Positions 49,523 through 59,805 of a stretch of 64,000 bases of DNA are shown piece by piece (position 1 is the stretch's first letter; every line of letters begins with the position of its first letter). The DNA comes from Triticum aestivum (Eukaryota > Streptophyta > Magnoliopsida > Poales > Poaceae). A model generated the notes under the pieces. It was given only the letters and a program-made list of their open reading frames with translations. It made no database searches and was not told the DNA's origin. Position numbers and translations under genes: made by a program. The DNA lies in assembly GCF_018294505.1 (NCBI RefSeq), contig NC_057809.1, forward strand, positions 416,319,485-416,383,484, given 5' to 3'.

Positions 49523-51111
49523 ATAATCCAAATTTGAACTGCAAGCACATGTTCCGGTGAACCAAAGTTGGTTGAAAAATCACATGTGTGTCCCTGGGTG
49601 AATTTCTAGGTCCCATGCAAGAAATGGGAATGAAATTGAAACATCTGGGTGTCGTGACTCAGCCGAGAACATCGAGAAACTTGGTTTTTAAATTCATGTA
49701 AATCCAAAACTCGCCTGGAAATCATGAAACTTGGCACGGTGTCATGTCATGGCACTAACATGTTGTGGTAAAAAATTGGGCTGATTTGGAACAAGATTTA
49801 ATATAAGCTTCTTCCAAACCGGAGCTCTCTCAAGAAGGCTCATGGTTCTGAGAGGGAACATGTCACCTTTGAGTGTGAAACGATATACGCTGCCCCCCAT
49901 GAGTTTCTTTACAGAGCCAACATAGAACTACATGAGTTCCCTGTTAAAATTTTGAATTATTCGGGTTCGTTTAGCCTTTTTTATACATTAATTGAGTTTC
50001 TGGTCATTTAAGGTGCATAATTAAAATTTGAACTACAGACACATGCTCCCGTGCACCAAAGTTGGTTGAAAAATCACATGCGTGTCCTCCGGTGAATTTC
50101 TAGGTCCCATGCAAGAAATGGGAATGAAATTCAAACATTTGGGCATCGTGGCTTGGCCGAGAACATTGAGAAACTTGGTTTTAAAATTCTTGTAAATCCA
50201 AAACACGCTTGAAAATCATGAAACTTGGCATGGTGTCATGTCATGGTACTACCATGCCCTGGTAAAAAAAGGCTAAATAGGAACAAATTTTGGTATAAGC
50301 TTCTTGCAAACCGGAGCTTCTCTCAAGAAGGCTTGTGATTCTGAGAGGGAACGTGTCACCTTTGAGTGCGAAACAATATATGCTGCCCCGTTGAGTTTCT
50401 TTACAGAGGCAACATAGAACTACATGAGTGCCCTATTAAATTTTGGAATTATTCCGGGTTCGTTTGGCCTTTTTATACATTAATTGAGTTTTTGGTCAGT
50501 TAATGTGCATAATTCAAATTTGAACAACAAGCACATACTCCCGTGCACCAAAGTTGGTTGAAAATCACATGTGTGTCCTCGGGTGAATTTCTAGGTCCCA
50601 TGCAAGAAATGGGAATGAAATTCAAACATCTGGGCATCGTGGCTCGGCCGAGAACATTGAGAATCTTAGTTTTAAAATTCTTGTAAATCCAAAACACGCC
50701 TGAAAATCAAGAAACTTGGCATGGTGTCATGTCATGGTACTACCATGCTATGGTAAAAAAAATGGCAGAATAGGAACAAGTTTTGGTATAAGTTTCTTGC
50801 AAAATGGAGCTTCTCTCAAGAAGGTTCGTGGTTCTGAGAGGGAACATGTCACCTTTGTGTGCACAATTCAAATTTGAAATACAAGCACATGCTCTAGTGC
50901 ACCAAAGCTGGTTGAAAAATCACAAGTGTGTCCTCGGGTAAATTTCTAGGTCCCATGCAAGAATTGGGAATGAAATTCAAACATCTGGGCGTCGTTGCTC
51001 GGCTGGAAACATTGAGAAACTTGGTTTTTTTAATTCCTGTAAATCCAAAACACGCATGAAAATTATGAAACTTGGCTTGGTGTCATGACATGGCACCAAC
51101 ATGCTATGGTA
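49523..51111. repeat. Tandem array of a ~492-bp unit, about 3.2 copies
   Basis: Units begin near aatttgaac at 49531, 50025, 50517 and 50871, giving periods of 494, 492 and 354 bp. The third unit lacks about 140 bp near its end and the fourth is cut at about 51111. Shared landmarks in each unit include caaag(t/c)tggttgaaaa, gcaagaa(a/t)tgggaatg and atgaaacttgg. No frame is conserved. I do not recognise the family; it could be a dispersed fragment of a satellite or the internal repeat of a large DNA transposon. It abuts the end of the L1 LTR. Confidence 0.9.
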
Positions 51112-51522
51112 ATTTTGCTGTCCGATTTGCGAAGGCGCACACATTAACAATCAACAAAGTCATTTTGGAACAAGTGTTGTCACGTTACAATCAGAAACAA
51201 AAGTATTATTGAATCCGTGGGCGTTCTATTTACCATTTACGTGCCTTCACGCGTCCCCTTTTTTTATTAGCTAGGAGGCACCGTGCAGGGTAGCTATTTG
51301 AGTATGGGAGGCGTGCGATCAGACCGCTGCACATGATTATCGGGAGGAGAGACCTTTGACCTCCATCTGCCATCCACCTCTCTCCCAAGGTCTCCACTAA
51401 TGGCGCCCAAGCCTCTGTTTAATTGCGTGGCAATGTCTCACTCGACTGAGATTTAAGAGAGAGAAAAGAAAATTTGAAAAGAAGATTTTGCACGGAACTT
51501 GATGTAAGATCCGACAGACCTA
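51112..51522. other. Unclassified 411 bp, no feature recognised
   Basis: The stretch between the tandem array and the CACTA terminus has a T run near 51260 and no frame, promoter or repeat that I can support. It could be remnant unique sequence. Confidence 0.4.
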
Positions 51523-51830
51523 CACTACTAGGGAAAAGCTTATAGACAGATTCTTACTACTAGCGTGGGTTTATAGCCCTCGCTACTACTAAGTTGATAG
51601 TAGTAGAGGGGGTTTATAACCGTCGCTACTACTAAGTGGTCTCTGCTGTGCCCCGCCGGAACATGCCATAGTAGTAGCGAGGGGTATAAACCCGCGTTAC
51701 TACTAAGTTGATAGTAGTGGCGCGGGTTTATAACCCTCGCTACTACTAAGTGGTCTCTACTGTGCCCACCCGGGACATGCCATAGTAGTAGCGAGGTCTA
51801 TAAAACCGCGCTACTACTATTGACCCACGA
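51523..51830 (+). mobile_element. Truncated CACTA transposon end with subterminal repeats
   Basis: The 17-bp terminus cactactagggaaaagc at 51523 is a classic Triticeae CACTA inverted-repeat end. It is followed by tandem and inverted copies of a tagtagcgagggtttata type motif (near 51560-51830), palindromic around ggtttataaccc, as expected for transposase-binding subterminal repeats. No opposite terminus (gcttttccctagtagtg) is seen downstream, and different sequence begins by about 51955, so the element is truncated. Confidence 0.75.
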
Positions 51831-51954
51831 AGACATATGTACACATAGCGTGCGGAGGCCCAAATCCAAACCTACACTCTTCTGATTCCCCTTCTCCTCT
51901 CACTCGCCATTCCCTTCCTCGCCCACTCTGGCGTCAACTTGTTTGATCCCTTCG

Positions 51955-52755
51955 AGGATTGAATCTGACCAAGAACAAGGTTGCCGTCCTCAAGCTTCCT
52001 GGTATGAACTTTGCGGCTATGATAGCAGCGCAAAGCTTATTGGTACCATGCAACATGAATAGCAGCCTGAAAATGGTCCTCCTCGAGGAGCGTGGCGTCA
52101 TCTTGCCTCAGCTCTTCTTGATGTGCTTCATCAAAATCCAAGACTCGAGGTGATCTGTATCTGAGTTCTATGAGGAGCACCACTTCTCCACCATAGACAA
52201 GGGAGAAGGGTGTCTGGCTAGTAGCTCGATTTGGTGTCGTCTTAAGAGACCAAAGAACTGTCGGCAACTCATCTATCCAGCATCTTCCACACTTGTGCAT
52301 CTTATCAAAAGTTCTGGTCTTGAGACCTCACAACACTTCAGCATTTGCCCTCTCCGTCTGTCCATTGCTTCTCGGGTGAGCAACAGAGGCATAGAAGATC
52401 TTGCTTCCAAGATCTTAGCAATATGTTGTGAAGGCGCGGCTCATGAATTTGTTGCCGTTGTTAGTGATTATCTTGTTGGGTACGCCAAAATGAGCAACCA
52501 ATCCTTTAAGGAACTTGATAGCTGATTGTGTTGGTACTTTCCTTACCGTCTCTATCTCAGACCACTTCGTGAACTTGTCAATTGCTACGTACAAGAACTC
52601 AAAGCCCCCGGTTTCATAGGGAAAAGGGCCGAGGATGTCCAGCCCCCTAACCGCAAAGGGTTAGGAGAGACGAATAGTTTGAAGAGCTTGAGCTGGTAAT
52701 GTATGTTTTTGGCATGGAACTAACATGCTTCACATCTGGTCACCAGACAAAGAGC
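51955..52755 (-). pseudogene. Decayed Gypsy integrase fragment
   Basis: Reading on minus from about 52755: a zinc-binding remnant (CEAC then a stop, then FHAKNIH), the catalytic core beginning GLDILGPFPYETGGFEF with the first Asp, then GVPNKIITNNGNKF where relatives have T-D-N-G, so the second catalytic Asp is Asn here, then AHPRSNGQTERANAEVL with the catalytic Glu, and a C-terminal part (WIDELPTVLWSLKTTPN, TPFSLVYGGEVV). Several stops and frameshifts interrupt it (for example after NAEVL). Integrase inserts retrotransposon cDNA into the genome; this copy cannot. It is an isolated fragment without its own LTRs here. Confidence 0.85.
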
Positions 52756-53340
52756 AGATCTAGCAAGTAGACACACAAGATTTGCCCAGGTTCGGGCCGC
52801 TGTGAAGCGTAAAACTCTACTCCTGCTTTGGTGGAGTTATATGAGTGTGAATGTCCTAGTTACAAAGAGCGCTAGCTTGCCGGCAAGGTGCTCAGGAAGT
52901 GCAACTAGGAATTGCAAATGGATAGGGAGTCGACCTTTGTAAAGGTTGCCATGGGCCTCCTTTTATAGATGAAAGGGGCTACCACAGTGGCAAAATGGTA
53001 AATACAGAGGCAGATATCGACTACAGTGCTATCATACCTAACTCTGGTGGATTAGGATGAAAGCATTAAATGCTCCATTAGGTGTCACGCTGAGGTAGTC
53101 CATCCCCGCCTATACCGCTCCCCGAGCTACCTTCTATTCTGGGACGAGTGTCAATAAAGTAGTTCTTCAGTCACGACGTCACCACATGTCCCGACAAGCT
53201 TCACCTAACCATCTGCCTGCTCGACACCTGTCACCAAGTCTCTGACCCTTGCCACGGTGAAGCACTGGGAGGAAGCTTGTGGTTCCGAGGTTATCGGCTC
53301 GTAGCTTGCCGGCAATTGAAGTCTTGATCTTCAGTACATC
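52756..53340 (-). repeat. LTR fragment with TATA box
   Basis: The sequence has an LTR-like character (gatttgcccaggttcgggcc near 52795) and a minus-strand core promoter TATAAAAGGAGG at about 52956-52967. Exact ends are not recognisable. The junction with the integrase fragment is near 52755, so it may be the 5' LTR side of a rearranged Gypsy element, or unrelated. Confidence 0.5.
52956..52967 (-). promoter_or_regulatory. TATA box in an LTR fragment
   Basis: The minus strand reads TATAAAAGGAGG, a strong plant core-promoter match within the LTR-like fragment. Confidence 0.5.
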
Positions 53341-53845
53341 TTAGTACTTCTCTATGACCAGCCTCGAGGTCTTCTTCATGGTCTTGATTACCATGTCTTG
53401 AGTGTTGATAAGAGCCATCCTCCCACAAGCCTCTGCCGTCAAGAAGGCTGCAACTTCCTGTGCATAGTCAAGGTATGAACACCCATGTTCAATACACCGA
53501 AACTCCCTTGTTCTACTCTTCCTCGCTATGAGTTGCGGCCATGTATGTGTCGGCCTCGTCGTGGTGGTGGAGGGGCACGGACCTGTTGGTGCCATCATTA
53601 GATTCCTCTGCCCCTACGTCGATGTCCACAAACAGAGCATCTTTCTTTGTCTACATGATGTGTATCCTTCATCGCTCCCACCAGATGTCATGGGCGGTGC
53701 TGTAGGACAGGAGCGAGGCCTTTTACTCATCCACATCTGCCACTATGTCCGCGATGACATTGCCGTGTGCCTGGTCACATGCGATTTGCTCCTCCGCAAG
53801 CTGACGCTCATCGAGGAGATGAAGGCCATACCTCTAATCAGCCTT
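53341..53845 (-). pseudogene. Unidentified decayed coding stretch
   Basis: Read on the minus strand from 53845, one frame gives charged, protein-like sequence with several in-frame stops: LLDERQLAEEQIACDQAHG, then IADIVADVDE-stop-KASLLS, then STAHDIWWER-stop, then DALFVDIDVGAEESNDG and a His-rich patch. The open part continues to 53341 in a different frame. The spacing of stops and the acidic, soluble character suggest a former gene rather than chance. I do not recognise the family; plausible sources are a transposon gene or a captured host exon. A shadow frame on plus (53528-53848) is less convincing. Confidence 0.35.
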
Positions 53846-54945
53846 TGATGACCCACAAGTATAGGAGATCTGTCGTAGTCCTTTCGATAAGTAAGAGTGC
53901 CGAACCCAACAAGGAGAAGGAGGAAATGACAAGCGGTTTTCAGTAAGGTATTCTCTGCAAGCACTAAAATTATCGGTAACAGATAGTTGTGTGATAAGAT
54001 AATTCATAACGGGTAACAAGTAATAAACGTAACTAAGGTGCAGCAAGGTGTCCCAATCCTTTTTGTAGAAAAGGACAAGCCTGGACGAACTCTTATATAA
54101 AGCAAAGCGCTCCCAAGGACACATGGGAATTACTGTCAAGCTAGTTTTCATCATGCTCATATGATTCACGTTCGTTACTTTGATAATTTGATATGTGGGT
54201 CGACCGGTGCTTGGGTGCCGCCCTTCCTTGGACAAGCCTCCCACTTATGATTAACCCCTCTTGCAAGCATCCACAACTACGAAAGAAGAATTAAGATAAA
54301 TCTAATCATAGCATGAAACATATGGATCCAAATCAGCCCCTTACGAAGCAACACATAAATTAGGGTTTAAGCTTCTATCACTGTAGCAACCCATCATCTA
54401 CTTATTATTTCCCAATGCCTTCCCCCTAGGCCCAAATCATGGTGAAGTGTCATGTAGTAAACGTTCACATAACACCACTAGAGGAGAGACAATATACATC
54501 TCATCAAAGAACGAATACCAAATTCACATGATTACTTATAACAAGACTTCTCCCTTGTCCTCAGGAACAAACGTAACTACTCACAGAGCATATTCATGTT
54601 CATAATAAGATGAGTAATAATTATCATTAAGGATCTGAACATATGATCTTGCACCGGATAAACCAACTAGCATTAACTATAAGAAGTAATCAACACTGCT
54701 AGCAAACCACAAGTACCAATCTGAGGTATTGAGACAAAGATCAGATACAAGAGATGAACTAGGATTTGAGAGGAGATGGTGCAGATGAAGGTGTTGATGG
54801 AGATTTACCCCCTCCCGATGAGAGGATCGTTGGTGATGATGATGGCTTTGATTTCTCCCTCTCGGAGGGATGTTTCCCCGGCAGAACAGCTCTGCCGGAG
54901 ACCTAGAATCGTTCTGCATAGGTTCTGCCTCGAGACGACGACGCT
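53846..54945 (-). repeat. Gypsy LTR fragment 1
   Basis: It begins tgatgacccacaagtatagg, the plus-strand start of an abundant Triticeae Gypsy (Athila-like) LTR class seen reversed. It continues for 1.1 kb without coding potential and stops where the next LTR-like start appears. A minus-oriented element is implied but no primer site lies to its left, so this may be a solo or truncated LTR. Confidence 0.6.
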
Positions 54946-55633
54946 TGATAACCCAGAAGTATAGGGGATCACAACAATTTTTGAGGGTAGGTATTCAACC
55001 CAAATATATAGATTCGACACAAGGGGAGCCAAATAATATTTGAAAGTATTAGCAACTGAGTCGTCAATTCAACCACACCTGGAGATTAATTATCTATAGC
55101 AAAGTGATCAGTAGCACCATAATTTGATAGTTTTGATAATAGTAGCAGTAGCAATGGTAATAGTAACAATGATATCAGTAGTTTTGTAGCAAGTGTAACA
55201 ATGATGATAGCAGTAGTAACTTAGCAAAAACAATCTAGGATAAATTCGTAGGCCTTGGATCGATGACTTGTTGGATGATATTCATCACGAGACAGTTATA
55301 ACCTAGGGCGATACGACACTAGCTCCAGTTCATCAATATAATGTAGGCATGTATTACGTAAATAGTCATACGTGCTTATGGAAAGGACTTGCATGACATC
55401 TTTTGCCCTACCCTCCCGTGGCAGCGGGGTTCATATTGGAAACTAAGGGATATTAAGGCCTCCTTTTAATAGAGAACTGGAACAAAGCATTAACACATAG
55501 TGAACACATGAACTCCTCAAACTACGGTCATCACCGGGAGTGGTCCCGATTATTGTTACTCCGGGGTTGTCGGATCATAACACATAGTAGGTGACTATAA
55601 CTTGCAAGATCGGATCTAGAACATAGATATAAT
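54946..55633 (-). repeat. Gypsy LTR fragment 2, cut by the CACTA element
   Basis: It begins tgataacccagaagtatagg and shares its first ~25 bp pattern with fragment 1 but then differs, so it is a second LTR family of the same broad type. It stops at 55633 where the CACTA terminus begins; its continuation is not in the window. Confidence 0.6.
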
Positions 55634-55660
55634 CACTGCAGGAATCAGCTACTTTGCCGT
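55634..55660 (-). repeat. CACTA terminal inverted repeat (3' end of the element)
   Basis: cactgcaggaatcagctact and the first CTTTGCCGTC motif. The fifth base is G where most family members have A. The partner terminus is outside the window, so the pair cannot be compared. Confidence 0.75.
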
Positions 55661-56145
55661 CTGCCACGGCGGACGGCAAAGGCCTGAACGGCGGATGGCA
55701 AAGGCCTTTGCCGTCAGCCGCGGACGGCAAAAGGCTCCGGCAAAGTAGGCTTCGGTAAACAGCTACTTTGCCGTCTGCTACTGACGGCAAAGTCTTTGCC
55801 GTCTGCGGTGGACGGCAAAGAGAGCGCGGCGGACGGCAAAGAGAGCGGACGGCAATAATTGCGCTGTTAGTCCGTTAAGTGGCTGATGGAAGGCCTTTGC
55901 CGTCCGCCGCTGATGGCAAAATTTCTAGGGTCTTTGCCGTCTGCCGTATGATGTCATCGACACGTCGCTACATGGCAGGTTCTTTGCCGTCTGCCACTGA
56001 CGACAAAGTCTTTGCCGTCTGCCACTGTAGGCAAACTGACCAAATGGGTCAGCTCCCAGGAAGCACAGCTGGATGCCACGTGGCTTCTTTGCCGTCCGCG
56101 GCAGATGGCAAAGAGCCCGTTGCCGTCAGTGGCAGACGGCAAAGA
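55651..56145. repeat. Subterminal array of CTTTGCCGTC motifs, both orientations
   Basis: By eye about ten direct TTGCCGTC and seven inverted GACGGCAA exact copies occur in 495 bp, plus several with one mismatch, many arranged as short palindromes (ctttgccgtc...gacggcaaag). In En/Spm-type elements such subterminal motifs are bound by the TnpA protein to bring the ends together. The array also contributes heavy CG methylation sites. Confidence 0.85.
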
Positions 56146-56470
56146 GCCTGCATTGCCTCTGTTTTTTCATATACCCAACCATTTTCACAGCAAATAGATG
56201 ATACACATATATTTTTCACATGGCAAGTTCACAGCAAACATATGAGATATCCAACACATATAATTTCATCATACATGCATAGTTCCATCAACCATACATA
56301 GCAAGTTCGACATATACATGCATCCAACCATACATATTACAATAGTGTCATCCTACCACAGATGCATAGTTCATAGATACAGAGGAAACATAGTTCATCC
56401 AAACAAGCACTCCATCTATGCAAGCTTCCGTGAAGTGAATGAATTCTGCAAAATGGGAAATAAGAAAGTT
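56146..56470. mobile_element. CACTA spacer, AT-rich, no coding
   Basis: AT-rich 325 bp between the binding-site array and the GAA tract. It contains repeated catac/catat words (for example catacat near 56270-56340) but no frame or site I can support. Confidence 0.5.
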
Positions 56471-56553
56471 AGAAGAAGAAGATTAGAAGAAGAAGAAGAA
56501 GAAGAAGAAGAAGAAGAAGAAGAAGAAGAAGAAGAAAATGAAGAAGAAGAAGA
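56471..56553. repeat. (GAA)n microsatellite, imperfect
   Basis: About 80 bp of GAA/AGA repeats, interrupted once or twice. It yields a spurious poly-Glu frame on plus. Confidence 0.9.
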
Positions 56554-56568
56554 ATATATGACATTTAT

Positions 56569-57095
56569 GAGCTAATTTAGGTGAAATTAATCATTTGTGA
56601 GCTAACTTAGGTGAAATGGATCGTTTATGAGCTAACCTAGGTGCAATGGATCGCTTATGAGCAAACTTAGGTAAAATGCATCATTTTAGAGGTAACCTAG
56701 GTAAGATGGATCATTTTGGAGCTAACCTAGGTAAAATGGGTCATTTTAGAGCTAACTTGGGTAGAATGGATCATTTATGAGCTAAGTAAGGTTAAATGGG
56801 TCATTTTAGAGCTAACGTAGGTAAAATGGATCGTTTATGAGCTAAGTAAGGTAAAATGGATCATTTCAGAACTAACTTAGGTAAAATGGATCGTTTATGA
56901 GCTAACTAAGCTAATTATGCCATTTTTGACATAAGTAAGCTAAGTACATGTCATTATTGAGCAAACCTAGTTAACTAAGCATATTAGAGCTAACTTTGGT
57001 CATTTTGGAGGAAACAAAGCTAAGTACAGATCGTTTTAGAGCTAACTTAGGTAAAATGGATGGTTTTGGAGGTCAGTAAGCTTATTAAGTCATTT
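56569..57095. repeat. Minisatellite of a ~30-bp unit inside the CACTA element
   Basis: Unit of the form gagctaacttaggtaaaatg followed by gatcattt(t/a)(a/t), about 14 recognisable copies and a more degenerate tail. It lies just beyond the 3' end of the tnpA-like gene, probably in its 3' untranslated or flanking region. Copies differ mainly at single positions, consistent with slippage and unequal exchange. Confidence 0.9.
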
Positions 57096-57197
57096 TGGAG
57101 GTGAAGAAGCTAAGTCTAGGTCATTATGGTAAGCATTGGAGGAAATAAAGCTAAGTCTAGGTCTTTATGCATGTGTTAAGCAAAACACTAGATAAAC

Positions 57198-59659
57198 TTA
57201 CCAAGATGTAGGAGGTGTAGGAGCGGGGTGGCTCGTGTCGGTAGCTGGAGAAGGATCGTGCGATGCTTGTCTGGAGTTACGCTGCACCATCCAGTGTCTT
57301 GTTAGCATGATGACACTCAAATGTTAAGACTAGCAAGTAATGTCCATTCAATAAAACTCACCGTGGTCCCAGGAGCAATCACTGGCATCGGCGGAGCGGT
57401 CTGACCTGTCTTCTCGCACACAGACTGCACATTTGGTTTTGATGACTCAGTCATACTAGTTAGTAATGAGACAAACACTACATGAATGTTTTGGCTAATC
57501 TGCAGAAGAAACTTACCACAAGGAGCTCGTACATGGCCCTTGCCTGCATGCCATTACGTGCCCTCTCCTCCTCCATCATCTTTGTCGTCCTCTCCTCCAT
57601 CATCTTTGTCGTCCTCTCCTCCAACTCCCGCTGCCTCTCCGCCGCCTCCGCCAGAAGTTTCTCCGTTCTATCTCTCTCACTCTGTATAGCAGCCTGCAAC
57701 TCCACTCACATGACCATTTGTAATCATTGATGGAAGCGCACAGAGTGTACTGGAGAAAGATAACTGAGTACGTATCACTAACCTTGATGGCGAGTTGCAC
57801 TGGCCGTTCACGAGGCCTTATCTCAGGAGCGGAGCTCGACTGGCGTGCCTTGATCTCCGGGAGAGTGCTAGGACAACGGATAAGTCCATCTCCAATGGCT
57901 ATGGAGCCATGGGACCTCCCGCCACCAGATATCATCAACAGCTCTGGATCAATGGGACCCTGGCTCGGGTTAAAGTCCTCCCCTTTCCTCGCCTTCCCCT
58001 CATCTCTATATCTCACGAGCTTGTTGTGGGAGGAGATGTTGGTGAAGTTGTTTGCATCATCGAGGTCAGACTGAGAGAAAGCCTTGACTTTCTTGAAAGA
58101 GGCAGTGTGGGCCATGGCATACAGGTCATACACCTCTGGCACCTTATCCGCCTTATTGTAGCGTGCCTGAAAGAGAGAAACAATGAAAATTAGTAATTAA
58201 AGGGCTCAAGCTAGCATGATGAATGAATTGCATGAATCATGAAGCAAACCACATACCCAGTTGCGCCCGAACTGATATAAGTTGGAGCTGCCTTGATGGT
58301 GTGGCACACCTTCCATTTGGGCACGTTTGTCCTTGGCCTCGTTGTGGAGGGCTAGCCATTGTGGAGAGCACCACTCATCGACCAACACCTCCCGACAATC
58401 CATCCGATCCGCACACCATCTCGGAGGCGCCTAAGTTGGCAAATAGAAACTTGAGCGCTACGACTAAGAATTACTAAATGAAGGAACTTAAGTAGAGAAG
58501 GCCTTAAGAATTACCTTCATGTACTGCTCCTTACTCATGAACTTATCGCGGCACGCCGGCTTGGTCTTCTTGATACCACGCAAGGCGTAGTAGTCTCGAA
58601 CAACCTGCACCCGAGCCTCGTGCCGTAAGTTCTGGAGTAGGCGCTTGCAGACGTTCTCGATAACATGTGCCGCGTCCTCCTCGTATCCCTCCTCACACCT
58701 GTAGAATGTCTGCAATCAAATGAGACAATATTAATTAGTACAATTAATAACTAGCTAGTTGAAGATTTTTAAATGTGTAAAGGAGAAATTACCCAAAACT
58801 TTCTGATCACCATGTCTGCCCTCGTGTCGCACACGACACCGTCGATAATCTCATCCGGCGGGGCCGGGGCAGCCACGTAGTGCTCCCAGCTCAATCCAAG
58901 CTCTGGAAGCCGACCCTCACCAGGCAACGTGACAAACCCCGGGAAGTTTTGCCGGCAAAGAACTCCAAGGACGGAGTTGGGCCGGCGGACACTATGATGG
59001 TGGTCCCAACCCCTGCAGCATGACAAGGCCAACGCATTAGTTATTTGAAAAAACGTGAATGCACAAGGTACAAAAATATTAAATGCACTTACGTACCTCT
59101 CCCCATCAGGGAAAATCACCCACCTCTGCTCGCGGGTCACCGGCACGGACGGGAGCCGTGTAGCACCACGCTGGTAGACGGTGCCCCCCTCCTCCTCAAG
59201 ATCAGTCGGCTCCCCACCATCATCAGCATGGCCACTCGGCTCCTCGGGCTGATCCGGCCAGGTACCCCATCCGGACGTGTGCTCCTCCGGGGTCACGTGG
59301 GCCGAACTCTCGTGGGCCGAAGGCCAGCCGACCCGAGGCTCGTGGGCCCAAGACCCGTGGACCGGAGGCTCGTGGACCGGAGTCCGTGTAGCCTCCTCCT
59401 CGGACGAGTCCACCCTAGCAGTCACGTGCTCGGGTGAAACAGCCGGGGGTGGCGGCGAGGAAGGCGTCGTAGCCCTACCTCCTCTCCCACGACCACGTGC
59501 CCCACCTCCTCTCTTCCTACCTCGAGCTCGTCCCCTACTGGGCACCGCGGTCGACGAAGAAGGGCCCGGCGGTGTGGCCATACTGTCAAGCAACGCTCGG
59601 CGGAGAGGTGCGTCTGGAATGGAAGACCTCAGACCACGCTCCCGACCAGCGCCCACCAT
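57198..59659 (-). CDS. tnpA: TnpA-like protein of the CACTA element (plant transposase_24 type), about eight exons
   Basis: Start is 59659 (MVGAGRERG) or 59581 (MATPPGPSS). Exons read by eye: 59659-59097, 59012-58793, 58709-58515, 58430-58257, 58166-57783, 57693-57517, 57424-57362 and 57297-57198, nearly all with GT-AG borders close to consensus. The N-terminus is basic and Pro/Gly/Arg-rich; the middle (VTREQRWVIFPDGE, RCEEGYEEDAAHVIENVCK, WCSPQWLALHNEAKDKR) matches the plant transposase_24 family; exon 6 is a coiled coil (QRELEERTTKMMEERTTKM). Such proteins bind the subterminal motifs. No disabling stop was seen in exons 1-7; the frame of the last exon is unsettled. It follows tnpD by only ~150 bp, so the two may be alternative products of one transcript, as in En/Spm. 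Confidence 0.72.
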
Positions 59660-59805
59660 CTTTCAACACCTGCCATGACAAACAGTAAACGAAATTAGTA
59701 CAACATAAAAAAAGACCGACATGAATAATAATATGTGTATCACTTAAGTGTATCATCATCAAGTACAACATAAAAAAAATGTAATACCTGACACTACTAA
59801 TAATC

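Noticed and set aside
49523..51111. Possible CRISPR-like array
   Set aside because: The repeats are ~492 bp head-to-tail units without spacers, in a plant genome.
56318..56575. Plus frame with a poly-Glu tail
   Set aside because: Translation of the GAA microsatellite inside the CACTA element.
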